Positions 25,109-38,697 are shown, numbered from the stretch's first letter. The stretch: DNA of 64,000 nt from Symbiodinium kawagutii (GCA_009767595.1 VSDK01002196.1:373576-437575); one strand, 5' to 3'. Notes: generated by a model from the letters alone, not told the origin. Made by a program: numbers and translations.

Positions 25109-27562
25109 GTATGGAGTGTAGCGCCCTGATAGTCAGCAGATTTTGGCAGCCAGATGTGGGAAAAGTGTCACGGTCACCTGCACATGCCATGAGGGGGTAT
25201 CAGCTAAGCACCAATCAAGATGATCAAGGAAAACTCTATAAGAAAACAATTGGGAAATTATTGCTTCATGCGGGTAAAAGGGGGCTTGCCTCGGTGAAGA
25301 CAGCGGCCAGAATTCATGCAAACCCGTGTGAAACAAAGTTCTTACATACGTTTTGTTGTAGTTGTAAACGTGTTTCTTCAGCGCTTACCACAGGCTTGAG
25401 CGATGGCTGCAATGGAAATCCAAAGTTTTGACACTCCGGCTGCCAGGGCCCTGGGCTCAATCCTGGCTGTGGCTGGCTTGGAGGCTCGGGTGCTGATGTC
25501 AACCAATTCAACCTGCAGCTGTCCAATGCTCCCAGTTTGCTCCTGACGGCTTTATATGTCGGCTGAGGGCCCACACTCCAGGCACTAAAATGTGGCTGGT
25601 TTGATCATTGTTGGTGTCATGTCGGCCTTTTTCCATGGGAAGTCTGTGGGTTTGAAGCAGTCTAGGGTTTTGACCAGTAGGCTAGCTCCCTCACCCAATA
25701 GGTAGCTTGTCAACGTGGCCAAACTGAACCAAAACTTTCAGATCATGTGGTGTGCAGTCTCCGTTTTGCTTCTATGTTGGGGTATTGTCATCACTGTTCT
25801 ATGCTGCTACTATATTGTTTCAATGTTTGTTCTGCGCTAAGAATATTGTTAGTTAATTATTGTCAGTAGTATGTACCGAGGTGTACTCATGTGCTCACTG
25901 TCACATTTGCTCTTACCATCTCTTCCCTACTTCTGTAGCATGCCTTATATTGCTGATGTGACTTGTGTCCTACTTTGGGTTTTGTTGTTGTGCTTTTGAC
26001 TAAGGTTCACTGTTATTGTTTTCTGTGTTATCGCTGTCACTGTTGCTGTTACTAGGGTCATTGTTATTGGAAATTGTTTGTGGTAAATCCCATTGTGTGC
26101 TCCAATTGCTTGATTGCTGTTTTGGTTGGTTTAGATCGAATTGGTCGTGATACGTTTTGAGGTTCGTTCCCGAATCTCCTGAGATCAAGCTCGGGGAGAG
26201 CAGGGTGTGTCCCCTGGGCCTCAGACCCTCCAACGAGAATCCTATGTGGGTACATCATTGAAAACTAGTGGCAAATGGAGGCATCATCAGGTTGGTTATT
26301 GCAATGTTGGGTGTTCAAATCAAAGCATGAATTTCCATTGAGTTCTCCCATTTTAGCTTCTGAACGCGGTCTTAACCTCTCACAAGCTACATTTAAGATG
26401 ATTGGACCACACATTTTTTTCTCACCGGCAAAGACGTTGCGATTCCTGACAAGTTCGCTGCGCCGCGTGACTGTTGTTCTGGTGAACTTGATGATCCCAT
26501 TGTCAAATGTTCTTTCTTGGACATTTGCTTGCTAAATCACAACAGATCTCCACCACAAACATCCGTGTATGTTGATTTTATCTTATGGTTGGTTATCCGT
26601 GATTGTCGTGGAAAGGCAAAAACAGGTGACCCCCAGACAGGGCCCATATAAAAGATTTGCGGCTTGCCTTCATTACATAATTTACATACATTAGGGGTGC
26701 GAGGTATTCCTGAGTTTGCTTCAGGGTTTCTCAAGAGATACTAACATGTACTAACAGCATAAGTTCATTCTTAGTCAACCTTGGGAGGGTAAAATTTGGA
26801 AAACTCAAACCCGCTACACTTGTTTTCTTCGTGTATGTCATGTCCAATGTTCATCATGATTGTCGAACATGTGTTTTTTTTAATGATCTTTCGAGATGTC
26901 AGTGGTTGATCCATTGGGGGATCCTCTAGATGTCAGCTTTTGGGGGTGTGACGCAGGAATCCTGCTAACATCCCTTCGTGTCGGTGGATCTTATCTCGGT
27001 CAATAAAGGGGATCCGCATCAAAAGAAGACCTGGGCATGTAATCAAATCCATCTTCGGTCCCAGGGTTTCTTTTCATGCAGAATTACCTCCGGTAATCCA
27101 CCAAAATGGATTCCTTTCATCGAAGATGCCAACTAATAGGAGGATTTCAGGAGCAAATGAGGCTATGATCAACGGGAAAAGGTCATTTTGATAGTTTGAA
27201 TTACATACCAAGGGAGATGCAGTGGAGCATCAGCAAGAGGGGACTTGAGAAATGCTTTGTTGTAAGACGACGGAATTACAAGAGCATGGATGTAAATTTG
27301 TTTAGTTGCACAGCAGTGTGCTTGAAGCTATGAAATGCATATTGTGAAAAAGGCATCCCTGGCAACAAATTGAGATCCAAACTATCTACATTGCAAGTGC
27401 CATATCTAGAGCAGTTCCCAGCAAAGAGTTGCGGAGCCCACAGTTGATGGGCAGATAACCCACATGGATTTACATGATTCGAATGCCATATCATGGATGC
27501 AATACCCACAAAGAGGGGCTTCCAGAGATGGGAGCCGGAAATCCATGAATCAACCATCAACA

Positions 27563-27604
27563 AAGAATAGATTAGCCTGCGCCAAGAATAGATTAGCCTG
27601 CGCC
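27563..27604. repeat. 21-bp tandem duplication
   Basis: Two exact adjacent copies of a 21-base unit beginning AAGAATAGATTAGCC. It is absent at the matching place in spacer f, so it is a recent local event. Confidence 0.9.
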
Positions 27605-27800
27605 AACCATCATGAAGCATCGTCAACCATCATCAAGCACCATTAATCATCATTAGCCGTTATCAACCACCGTTAACCATCATGAGCTACGAGAATTCAC
27701 CATCAACCAACAACTACCAACAACTCCCAACATCAACCAAACACTTTCGTCATTAACCACCATGAACCATCAACCCATCAACCAACATCTTCCAACATGA
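27600..27800. repeat. CATCATCAACCA-type simple sequence
   Basis: Degenerate repeats of ACCATCATCAA and AACCACCATTAACC. The same type recurs at 44,340-44,560 (its partner in spacer f), 52,425-52,990 and 61,340-61,790. Confidence 0.8.
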
Positions 27801-29590
27801 GATTTCCTGAGGAGTACTGCTCTCTCCATACGCCAGGAGCTCAATGGCATCGACTCCCAGACCGAGGCCTGGCACCCACCAACAAGCCACTCCTGTCACT
27901 GGAATGAAGATGTGTTAGGAATATCCAAGGAGGCACTCCAGTCCTGAAACCAAGGTGACTTGGTGAAAAACGAAGTGTTTTGAAAAACTACAGGAAAACT
28001 TGGTGAGAACCAGCAGTTCTTATGGTTTCTTGTAGATTTTTCCATCAGTCGTTTCTAGGATACAATATATGACGGTGAACAGTATATAGTGATGACACTT
28101 GGTGTTATGGCAATCCATGTAGAGAATGACTATACTATTACAAGAAGTGTCAAGTACAGCGTGGCAGCTTAAGACAAATATAAGATGACAGTTACTTAAC
28201 AGGTAACATCACAATGAGTCCAGCATGACCGCAAAAGGCTAGAAAAAGTTGGAGCTTGTCATGAACAGTCATCAGAAATTCAGGGATTAGGATTAAGTGC
28301 AAAACAAAGGTACGTCAGCAACGAAGGATAGGTTTCAGTACCAAATCCCCGCAATCCAGCCAACAGAAATTGGTTGTAAGTTTTTTGAAGGGCATCTCAA
28401 GGAGACATCCAAGAGAAGGGACCAGCAAATAGGAGGATTGAAGGAGGAAATGATGGGAATGCTAGAAGCTGCATTTTCCAATTTAGATTGTTTGAATTGC
28501 ATGTCAAGCAGCAACAAAAGGGTAGTAAAGTAATGAGTCCTTGAAATCTAAATACACTTGTGCACGTACAAGTTCTTCAAGTCGCACATCATTTTGTTTG
28601 ACAGGTATGAAGGGCATACTGTGGAGAATGCCCCCTGACTAACAAATGAGGATCGAAACACTCGGGCTGTCACCTTTATCAAATACAGGTATGACATATC
28701 TTACAAACCTATGGTTCCAAATCATTCAGGTTCCGTATCCAATATACGAAGCCATTCGATATCATTCAGGTTTCTTTTCTATTTTTCTACTATCTATACA
28801 TGGTCAAAGATGAGCAACATCCTCCTGCCGTGCCACACGGATAGAACCACCAAACGCACGCCGTCCAAGCCCCGATGCGCATTCTCAGGAGCCCTTGTCT
28901 CAGTGGCTTTACCCTTCAGTGCCACAACCTTGGTGGGACCAGGTGACTTCCAAGTGGAGGGGGGCATCAGCACATCAATAGATGGGCGCATGATCAGCGC
29001 GTGATTGGCTGGAAAGCAGCAGCTGTTGAGGGGCCGGTACGATCAACGAGATATGGTTTCCATAGTTTCTTGGCCCATGATTCACCAACAAAACAATTCA
29101 GGAGCTAGGCTCTCAGTCGTACAACCTGGACATGCTAGGAGACATCACCAACTGTATCCTGGTCAAAGCAGCTTCTTCCCAGGGAAATATCACCACGATC
29201 AGACCACCAACATCAGAAGCCTTTAGACAAATTTCTAGGGATGTGACCCACCAATCTGACCCAACTCATTTGAAGTACATGTCAAGCGAGATCAATTCGA
29301 CATTACCAAGATCAGGAGAACTGGGGAAACACCGTATTTGGGCAAACAGGTTCAGCAATTGTGTTGGAAATACTTGCTGGGGCGATATCGCCAAGAAATT
29401 GGACTGAATGAACAAATCATAGGGGGCACAAATAAACATCAACATTGCTTTGATTTTGTTAACGAACATCAAGAGCATCCTGTGAAGAACTACCCCACAC
29501 CCAAAAGCACCAAGGGATAACAAAATTATACCATACAGAATGACCCCCGCAACCAACAAATATGCACCCAAACAATCCATCTGAATAGAA

Positions 29591-29610
29591 GGAGAGAGAG
29601 AGAGAGAGAG
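29591..29610. repeat. GA dinucleotide run
   Basis: A short GA repeat. Spacer f has a longer one at the matching place (46,361-46,426). Confidence 0.9.
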
Positions 29611-30477
29611 TCCACATCAAGGGAAGATTGCCAACAAAGAGGAAACTAACCGCTCATGGGATACAACCTCATACAACCAGGAGAGTTGTCGATTCCTCGG
29701 CAAGGATGCGTTGCCAATAAAGGGGAACTTCACTAGCAAACCATCGGCAGAACCGATACAAGTCTAACGAAGCCGAAGTTCATGTCAAGAATAATTTCCA
29801 GCAACCATGGACAGCACAACCAACGGGGCAATACTTGGAGAATATGATCAACGAAGACATGGTCAACAGCAGCTGGGGGGCCTCCATTGATTGGTGACTA
29901 AGACCCTCAACTCTTGGCACCGCTGGTCCTCCTGAGGCCTGGCCTTCCGCCTTGGCACTTGCCCTTCAACGCTACGAGCACAGTCCTTGGGTCACATTTG
30001 CAGGCAGCCAATAATGGAAGCCAAACGTTTCACGTTTGAACGAGCTCCAGTGCACGGATGAGATAAGAGTGATGGCAAGTCTCCAACAGCCTTCGGCAGA
30101 TGATGTTGAATGTATTAGTTTGAGGCACCTTTGGATGCCAACTGCCACTCGGCTACCCCTGATGATTCCCTTCTCAAGCGGCTGGAGGAACGTCTTCAAT
30201 GTACCACCTTGTGGACTCTTCCAAAGGTGAGGAATTGAAGGTGCTTTGGAGAGATGGGGACCATGGAACACCGGGAGCATGATGTTCCATTTGTTGAGCA
30301 GAAGCCAGTCTTGAGGTTGACCATGAATTATGTGCCCTGTTCTTCACCAAATCTTGCTTCCCTTTACATCAGCTCTTCAGACTTGAAAATTGCGTGTATT
30401 GAAGGTGATCAAGCCGCAGGCACTCAGCTCTTAATTGCCGCCCTTGCGTTTGGAACAGTTGTCACGCTTCCTTGGCC

Positions 30478-32388
30478 ATGTTTGCAAAAAAGCGGTTGTT
30501 CCGCCTCGCATGCCATTTGGGACTATGTGCGGATAGCCCGATGAGCACGGGCATAGAAGCCAGCATCCTATCAGAGTAGCCTGCAATCAAATTGTTGGAT
30601 ATCATAAGTTTTGGCTGTATTGGGAGCTCATAGCTTTTGATGGCATGGTGGGTACTCCCCACAGTTATCTATCGACCAGACCTTGCTAATTTACCTCCAG
30701 CATCAAAGATAAGACGCACACCTTTTTGCGCGCAACAGAGTGTCTTTTCTTGAGGTTCAGCCAACTGACGGAGGAGAAGATCGTGCCCGCCAGCCGGCCT
30801 TCTGGAAAATCCGTGAAGATCGCTTTAGGGGACGCAGATGGTGTGAAACCGACCAAAGTTTTGATTTGGAATCCGGATAAAGAGAAGTTTCACGAGGTGA
30901 TCAAAAGGGCAACACCAGATGGAGTGGTGGGATTCGAAGTCTACTACAAAGATGGTGATGGCGACAAGATACAGCTAGATGATATTGAAGCGTTCCTTGC
31001 AGATCACGGTCAACTTGAAAACCTAAAGTTGCAGGCAGGTTGGTACTGTTGAGTGGAATTGGTCACGGGGTTGAATTCAAGCGCGCAGGTTCCCATTTTA
31101 ACATCCTGAAGGCAACTCCCTATTTTGGAAGGTTCAAGGCTCTAAAGCGGACTCCAATGTTGAAAATGATGATGCTAGCTGCGGGTTTGTCTCTTGGGCT
31201 AATAGGTTTATAGTAAACGGTTTTGTTTGCTGGTGCTGGCGGACACCTCAGCATGTGTACCAGGTGGAGTGGCGCTTCCCGACATCGTGGGAGGTTTTGA
31301 AGAGCAAGGTCCGATCGGCCAAGGATTGGTTGATTGGAAACGGAGGTGCCACTGATCAAGCTGTCAAAGAGGCCTGCTGACTGCAAATGTAAAGAAGTTT
31401 GATGATTTGTATGTGTTTGCAAGGTTCCCATTTCCTGGAGTCCTAATTGTGTACTAAGACTATTTGCAATCAATCTTTTGGATTTGGACCTGACTAAACA
31501 CTGCAAGAAAGCTAGTGCGAAGCGGCAGGTGAGGTGCAATAGATCTCATCAATTCATGCTGCTGAGGCAAAGGAAAAGGTGGAAGGAAATGGTGGGAAGA
31601 TGGTTGTGAGCTCTGGCTCGGGACGCAGCTGTCTTGAACACCGTGGCTACGACAAGGAGGAGTGGCCTGCAGTGGTTCAAGCGTTAAAGGCCGAGCTTCA
31701 GCTCGAGGAAGCTGATGAGAGAGGTTTGCTGAATGCAGCCCGCTGCAAAGAGAGGAAGGGTCAGCACTTCCGCCAAAAGGCAAGCGGGAACAAGATAACT
31801 ACTGTTTTCATTGCCTACCACACCATTTGCCAAGATGACAAGATTGACTTGATTTACGGCAAGCATGAGGAGTGCATGGAAGTGAGCGGAGCAGCCATGG
31901 CTTTGCCCAGTGAGAACTGCATCCAGTACAACGGCACCATTTTCGCAGTGTGGCCCCCAGCATCACCACAGAGCAACGTAGCCGGAACTGACATGAGGGG
32001 TTTGGTCGCGGAGATTCCCTCCGGATGGCAGCTGGTGGATTCGACCCAGAAGGACTTCGACAACATCCGGAAGCGGGTGATCGCTCCATACGGGTGGCAC
32101 GCAGTTATCCTGGTGACCTCAGGCCCCAACGGCCAGATCCAAGGATGGAAGACAGCTCACAATGGATCTAGTGCTGGAGACCCTTGGGGAATCAGCAGCG
32201 ACTGTGTCGAGAAGAAGGACACTTCCGGTTTCCATTTCAAAGACGGCAGCCGCCGCCTCCTGATCCAGGCAAAGCCATCGGCCACCCCGGAGCTGATCAA
32301 CAACTGGGAGCAGTTCGTTAAGCTCTCGGCTCAGCGCGAGTGGTCCCAGCAGCTGGGCTTGCCGCAAGGTGGATCTGTCCAAGTGTGA
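30478..32388 (+). CDS. Array unit 4: PB1-like/exon-C family protein, beta N-terminus
   Basis: Inferred exons are: 0 at 30478-30575, A at 30755-31034, B at 31264-31371 and C at 31567-32388, about 435 aa. Exon 0 reads MFAKKRLFRLACHLGLCADS, aligning with MFAPKRMSGF of unit 5a and MFAPKQMSGF of unit 6. It ends GA|GTAGCC in phase 2, joining GAG|G to give EFSQLTEEKIV. The exon A ATG of the other units is GTG here, so translation should start in exon 0. Exon A holds GKSVKIALGDADG and FEVYYKDGDGDKIQLD, a clear PB1-like acidic motif. Exon B ends just before GCCTGCTGA: reading on would hit TGA, which argues for an early donor. The CAG normally seen before exon C is CTG here, so the GAG|G acceptor 5 bases on is proposed. 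Exon C is intact, with AYHTICQDDKIDLIYGK and QREWSQQLG, and ends SVQV plus TGA. Function is unknown. Confidence 0.65.
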
Positions 32389-32436
32389 GCAGGTCTACAG
32401 GGAATGATACGCACGACTTCCAGAGGTTGCTGAACG

Positions 32437-32510
32437 CTCCTTGGCAAGTTGCCAGCAGTCGTCGAACTTTTGCTGTTGAAAGATTCCAGCCGCATCAAAT
32501 CTTTAGTACG
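32437..32510 (+). promoter_or_regulatory. 3' conserved element, unit 4
   Basis: The palindrome GGCAAGTTGCC is at 32443-32453, then CAGCAGTCGTCGAAC and GAAAGATTCCAGCC. It is preceded by GACTTCCAGAGGTTG. Confidence 0.55.
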
Positions 32511-32759
32511 GAGTGGAGCGCCTCGATAGTCGACAGATTTTGGCAGCTAGATGTGGGAAAAGCATCGCTGTCAACGGGGCAGCAGCTAACCACCAATCAG
32601 GATAATCAAGGGGGACCTTTTGGGGAAAAGATTTGAGAAAATCCTGCAACATGCGGGTGAAAAGGGGCTTGCCATGATGAAGCAAACGATCAGAAATTCA
32701 CATGCACACTAGTGCGAAACAAAGTTCTTACATATATTTTGTCCTAGTTGTAAACGTAT

Positions 32760-35700
32760 TTCTTCCACGCTTGCCAAAACATTTGGCAAAGCAGGCTGGT
32801 CAACGCTTACTGCAGCGAAAATCCAGACACCTTGCCTGACAGGGCCTTGGGCTGCATCCTGACATGCTGTGCTCGGCTTGGAGGCCCAGACTGCTGAAGT
32901 CAGAAGTCAACTGATTCAACCTCCAATGGTTCAGGGTCCAAACTCCAGATGCCAAAAATGTGGACAGTTTGACTTGTGCTGTCATGTTGGTATTTTTTCT
33001 AAGTTGTTTGAAGCGGTCTTGGGGTTTTGACCAGTGGTTAGCTACCTCATTCGAGAGATGTTGTCAATCCACTCAGCCAAGCCAACCCAAATCCTTAAGG
33101 TCATTTGTTGTTGCAATCCCCATATCGATTCTATGTTGTATTTTTGCCCATACATGTCCATATGCTGCTACATGCTGCTACATGCCGCTACTATATTGTT
33201 ATCATATGTGTTCTTTACTATGATAACATGTTTAATGTCATTGTGCTACTATAATGTACTTTGGTCTCTATTCTCATGTTTGGTACTGTCTTCGGTATTA
33301 TGTGTGATTAGTATTGTCGGTATTGGTTGTTCTTATTGTTTTTTGACAGAGGCTCACTATATTTTATTTGTGTCAGTTTTGTCACTGTCATATCTACTAG
33401 TGTCAGTGTCATTGTTCTTTGTATTTATTCGAAGTGAACCCCACAGTATGGAATGTACTTCTTGGCGCCTTAAGTACTAAGGCCCAAGTAGAAGGCCTAG
33501 AAGGAGGCACGTTGATATTTGCCCTCGCGTTTTCGTGCTGATTTGGTGGGTTTGGGGGTGGGTTGGGTGGGGCATGTTAACGTTCGTGGGCACTTGCGTC
33601 ATGATGTTGATTCTACGTCAGGGAAGGGTTGGATTCGACAATTTTGGTCCTGGATCAAACGATGTGAGCCCTTGGTCTCACCATGTATGGAATAATGGTA
33701 GATACACAATTCAAAACTAGTGGCGAGAGATTGCATCATCTTGTGACACATTGCAAATGTTGGGTATCATTCGTTGGGGATGCTTGAATTACAGTACTGT
33801 GCAGTGTCTAGTCAAAGGGTTGCGATAGCCGCTGGCCAGTCAGACCACAATGGGTTCTTTGGGCAGACAAACTTTCATCTAGGAATAATAAAGGACCATA
33901 TCTCCCTCAATGTTTTTTTTAACGAGACTGTTGTTCTTGTTTTTTATGATACGTGTCAAAGATCGACAAACATCAGCCTATCCTATGGTTGGTTACCCAC
34001 TGCCCTATCTCCACTTAGATCTGCAGAAGTGTCACCGTGGCTGCTTTGCACGGGATACTTCCCGCCTGCTCAGGCTGAAATCCCTGGCCTCGTTTTGCTC
34101 AAGGAGAACATGACGCAGTAGGTGAGGTGCACCCAGATGGAGCTGCTGGAGGTGGGCCACCTAGAAAGTTGGATGTTGGATGTTTATGGTTCTGACCTGC
34201 TTCAAGGTGTTTCTGAAGGATTGAAGTCGCATTGAATCAGTGGAATGGTGTTCGATTTTTGATGAGCCATCATGATGAAATGGCAAGTCCAACAAAGCAT
34301 GTTTGTTGAAAAATGTGAATTTGCCTATTTCAATTGTGATGGGTAACATGGCGGAATGAAAGTGATGTTGGTCTTGTTCATGATCAGGAGCTGCTTGGTC
34401 TACTCAAGGATTTTTAGAAGACAGAGCACATATGTAAAGGACTGCAAAGCAGTAGAGGCTTGAGAATAAGCCTCTTCTTTAGGGATATACTCTAAGGATA
34501 TGAAGTTTGTTTGAAGCCAACGCCCTCCTGAATAGGATTGATTGAGATCGTAAACTCCCTTACGTGAGGGTCATTTGCAAGCCTCAGCAAGGTTTGACAA
34601 ACAAAACTCGTTTACCCACAAAACTTGTCAAGGTTGCTGATCTCATGGAGTTCAATTGCATCGGGGTTCTCAAGGGTACTGGCAATATGGGTTCATTCTG
34701 TAATCAATGGGATTGGACTGAGATGTGGGTAACTGAAACCCACTTCCAATGTTCCACTTGTGTTTGATGTCCCATGCCCATTGTGTTTTTGAATCAGGGT
34801 TTTTCTTGTTGTTGAGTTGATTTGGGTCATATAGATGACCCACTTTTTGGATGTGACAAACGGCACGATTGCCATTGCAACACCTTGGTGTTGGTTGATT
34901 TTTCTGATGCAAGCACTGGGTGTCGACCAGGAGCATTTGGCACACAACCCACGAAGATATAACAATGCAGATACATGATTTAAATCATACAACCCATAGC
35001 ATTTGATTTGGCATCACAACCCACGAAGATCTTGGCACATGACTTAAATTCCATGGCAACGAGGCATTACCACCAAGCTGATGCCTCAATGCTCATCCTC
35101 AGGAGCCGCGTTCTTTGTCTCGATGGCTTGACTCTTCAGTGCCGCGACCTCAATGAGACCAGGTTCCAAGTGGATGGGCGCATGGTCAGCGCGTGATTGG
35201 CTGGAAAGCGGCAGGGGTTAAGATTGCTGCAACAATGTCACCATACGCTGGTACGATCAACGAGGTATGGTTTTTATATTTTTTGTCGCCCTGTGATTCA
35301 CCGGCAAAAGAAGCCTGAGCAAACATGCTATGTAGATATTGCTGCCAGAATTCAAGATCCAGGATTCAAGATCCAGGCTCTCAGTCGTATAACTTGGACA
35401 TGCAAGGAGACATCGCCAACTGTATTCTGGTGAAAGCACTGATTTCCAGGGAAGTATCACCACGATCAGATCACCAGCACCTGAAGAAGTTTTTAGACGA
35501 ATTCTGGGGATATAAGCCATAAACAAATGGCCCAACTCATCTGAAGTACATGTCAATTCGATATTTGAGCAAACAGGTTCAGAAGTTGTGTTGGAAATAG
35601 TTGCTGGGGAGATATCGCCAAGAAATTGGACTGAATGAACAAATAAGAAGGGGTAAAATCAGCATCAACATTGTTTTGATTTTGTTGACGAACATCAAGG

Positions 35701-37050
35701 GCGTCCTGTGAAAAACTATCCCACACCCCAAAAGGAACAAAGGACAACAAAGAGCAAAGGATAACCAACAAGTCAGTACTTGGAACATGATCAACAAAAG
35801 CGTGCAGCTGCCCAACAACAAGTTTTGCCTTCATGATCATGTTTAAAGCCCCAAAGTCTAAGCCTGGATGGTCCTCCTGAGGCCTGGCCCTTGCGCCTTG
35901 GTACTTGGCCCTCAAGGCCATGGAGCTCGGTCCTTGGGTGCCGGCTGATGTGAGGGACATGACCAACCAATGGATGGGAGCCAACGGTGGGATCTACCGT
36001 GGTAGGAGGGTACCACTTGGGGCTGGTCATCGATCACTTCGAGGCGCCACTTTGATTGACTGGTGTGATTGGCGAAAATCGTTGGTCAAAGTCTATGTGG
36101 TCTAAATCACATATCACCAATGGGGATTGAGAACCAATAGAAGCTAAAGATAGCTAACAACAACGCGGGCCTCAGCAATTGGATGTTTCATAGATCAGAA
36201 CTGTACTGGTGAAAGTGAGGCAAATCAATTGACTGTTTCTAGTTCCTACTGATGATCAAAAGTGGCAAAGTATGACCCATGGTGACCTCTTTCTTTCTTG
36301 CACTGTTTAGCCCACTGCTGAATTCTTTGAATATCAATGATGCAATGATGGATCATGAAGTGGACATGTTCGGTGATCATCCTTGGTCGTAAGCTATCCT
36401 GTGTTGGGGAAGTCCCTGCGAGCAGGTCTGGCAGGGAACATATTTGTGAGAAGAATTCGCCTCGTGGTTCTTCGCAATTCCTGACTCGCTGATCATAAAT
36501 GACAGGTCCAAGGTCAAGGATTCCACTGTGGGCAGGCTAGCATCCTCTGTGTCAAGGGCAGGTCCAATCACAGAGGATTAAGGCAGCCTAGCATCCTCGG
36601 TGGCAGGTGGTGTGGGTACAGCAGGCTGGATCGAGTCTGATTGGATCTATTGGCTCCAACAGCCTTCCGTAGATGATGTTCCGCTTATCAAGTTCTTTTT
36701 GATGCGTAACTGTTCCTTGACTACCCCAGATGACTATTGCATTCTGAGGTGATGCAGCTGTCTTCGAAGGGACTACCCTGTCGATTTCATCGAAGGCAGG
36801 CTGGGGAGATGGGCGGATCAAGCACCAAGGCAAGGATGTTTCCAAGTGCTGAAGAGCCAAGGTTCCCATGTTGAGGTTGATGATTGGAATGCAATTGTTG
36901 TTGCTCTCCAGATTCCGGTTCAACTCAGCTCTTGGGAATCAAAAAATTGGATGGAAGGTGGGAACGCCAAAAAGTTTATCGCAGGTTTTTAAAACCGCAG
37001 GCGCTTAGCTCTTAAGAAGCACCCCCCACCCCTCGAGCCATTGCCACGCG
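32760..37050. repeat. Array spacer, type II copy e (shortened)
   Basis: Its start (~32,800-33,060) matches ~25,430-25,700 and ~41,870-42,140. Its later part (~35,080-35,640) matches ~28,880-29,410 and ~45,590-45,740. The ~36,590-37,020 part matches ~47,450-47,760. The central block shared by d and f (including ~27,200-28,700) is missing or unrecognisable here. I call no conserved reading frame. Confidence 0.6.
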
Positions 37051-37059
37051 TTGCTGGAC

Positions 37060-38542
37060 ATGTTTGCGCCGAAGCGCATGTCCGGGTTCATCTTCCAGTT
37101 GGTTCTGGGGCTGGGGGCATTGAGCCTCACCTTTGGTGCAGATGCGGATGGTATCCGCACCGACATGGAAGACAGTCTGAAATCAGTGTCAACTGCTTTG
37201 CATTTCATGGTTTTGGGATTCTTTGTGTGGGTATGGTGGATACTCTCCGGAGCCAAAACTAGGGTCAACAAATCCCTTCTAGTCGGTGCTTTTTTCCCAA
37301 GCAAGAGAGTGTTTTCCCGTGAGGTTCGGCCCGCCAGCACGGGAGAAGATCATGAAAATGTTTGGGTCAGATTCAAACACTTCCAGCAGCTGGCCTTCGG
37401 GAAAAGCCGTGAAGATCACCCTTCGTAAGATGGATGATGCGAAAGCCACCAAGCATTTGATGTGGAAGCCGGACCGGGAGAACTTGCACGAGGTGATGCT
37501 GGACAGGGCCGGCTTGGTTGGCATCCAAGATTTCGAGGTTTACTATGAAGATGAAGATGGCGACAAGATCCAGGCAGAAGCCACAGAGGATGGCATTTTA
37601 GAATTCCTCGAACATCACAAGGGCCACCCGCGACCCAAGCTGCAGGCAAACTGGGGCTGAGTGGGATTCGTTACCGGGTTTGTTGTACACACCCTTCCTC
37701 CATTGGCGTCAGTAGTAATTAGGCTCTGATTTGGGATGTGAAGGTATCATTTGAGGGCGTCTGTTGAATTGGATCCACGGCAGGTTGCTTCACCCGCGTT
37801 CTGCGTGTCAGCATATGTGCCAAAATAGTGGTACCCCCAAAACGCATGGTTTCCTAGTAAAAGTGATCATCTTTTGGTGGGCTATTGGTTTCTGTATTTT
37901 GACACCTATATTTGGAATTATGAAGGTTAACCAGTCGACAAGAATAATCGTTTAACACGCGCGAGAATTATTGAACAAGCAAATACCAACCCCTATTCAA
38001 TAAAAGGGCCATGGAATTTTTAAGAAACCTCTGTGTGAAGCACAAAACTCAGTATGTATGACTTTACAGCTCAGTGTGAAGCGAACTTCTCAATGTGAAG
38101 TGCATTTTTGGCGTGAATCTAAGCCCAGTGGGAATACTCTAACTCAGCGTGAATGACAAGTTCTAGGACTTTGGGAAAGGATTTCGATGATTTCTTTGAC
38201 TTGATTTGTTCTTTATTCGTACACCCCTCATGAGTGAGCGTTGCCTCCGGTCTTCGGTAGGTAGGAAGGAACTTGGTGCCTACGAGTGGCAATTCCATGC
38301 TACAGGTTGTGGCAAGAAAAAGGTAAACCTTTGTCCCCGAGGACTTTAAAGTTTAATAGCAGATTCTGATTTTGGAAATGTTGGTGCCATCTGAGGGCCA
38401 GATTCTGAGACAAGAGTTTTTATTGCCAAATGAAGCTGAACAGGTCGAGTGGCGCTTTCCAACAAATCTGGAGGTGAACAAAGACCATCCAGCCAAAGCT
38501 TGGCTGATCAGAAGCGGAGATGTCGATGAAGGTGTTGAAGAG
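37060..38542 (+). pseudogene. Array unit 5a: N-terminal module only (exons 0, A, B; no exon C)
   Basis: Inferred exons are: 0 at 37060-37226, A at 37324-37645 and B at 38444-38542. Exon 0 starts MFAPKRMSGFIFQLVLGLG, with a basic n-region and a hydrophobic core like a signal peptide, and continues into a second hydrophobic stretch (HFMVLGFFV). The donor GT|GTGGGT is in phase 2. Exon A has EKIMKMFGSDSNTSSSW, GKAVKITLRKMD and DFEVYYEDEDGDKIQAE, the best PB1-like motif in the array. Exon B reads VEWRFPTNLEVNKDHPAKAW and is more diverged, with a deletion. No exon C follows; about 100 bases after exon B the sequence becomes the upstream region of an alpha-type unit (5b). It is either a truncated copy left by unequal crossing-over, or the first half of a longer gene with doubled modules that splices into 5b. 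Confidence 0.55.
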
Positions 38543-38647
38543 GCCTGCTGGCTGTAAATGTAAACCCCCGAATCTTCTGTGGATGGTTTGAACAAAGTCC
38601 CTTAACCCAAAGCAAAGCTTTCTCGGCCCTGAAGCATCAGATGCGGG

Positions 38648-38697
38648 GCAAGCAGCGTTGTGAGGGCTCCATACTTTGACGGTAGAACAGCTGAAAG
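38648..38697 (+). promoter_or_regulatory. Conserved upstream block (second half), unit 5b
   Basis: TTGTGAGGGCTCCATACTTTGACGG then GAACAGCTGAA, matching the second half of the block before units 1, 2 and 3. The first half (GAGAAGTCTTCG) is absent, consistent with a recombination junction just upstream. Confidence 0.35.

Larger units (their letters stand above)
25380..30470. repeat. Array spacer, type II copy d
   Basis: This is the spacer between units 3 and 4, colinear with copy f (41,830-47,790). For example 26,900-27,460 matches 43,670-44,270, 27,780-28,010 matches 44,560-44,770, and 28,260-28,990 matches 45,000-45,740. Copy e (32,760-37,050) matches the two ends but lacks the middle. The reading frame at 28,297-28,533 has a counterpart in copy f that is broken, so I do not call it a gene. 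Confidence 0.65.

Noticed and set aside
28297-28533. 78-codon frame in spacer d
   Set aside because: The counterpart in spacer f (45,050-45,260) carries a deletion that breaks it.
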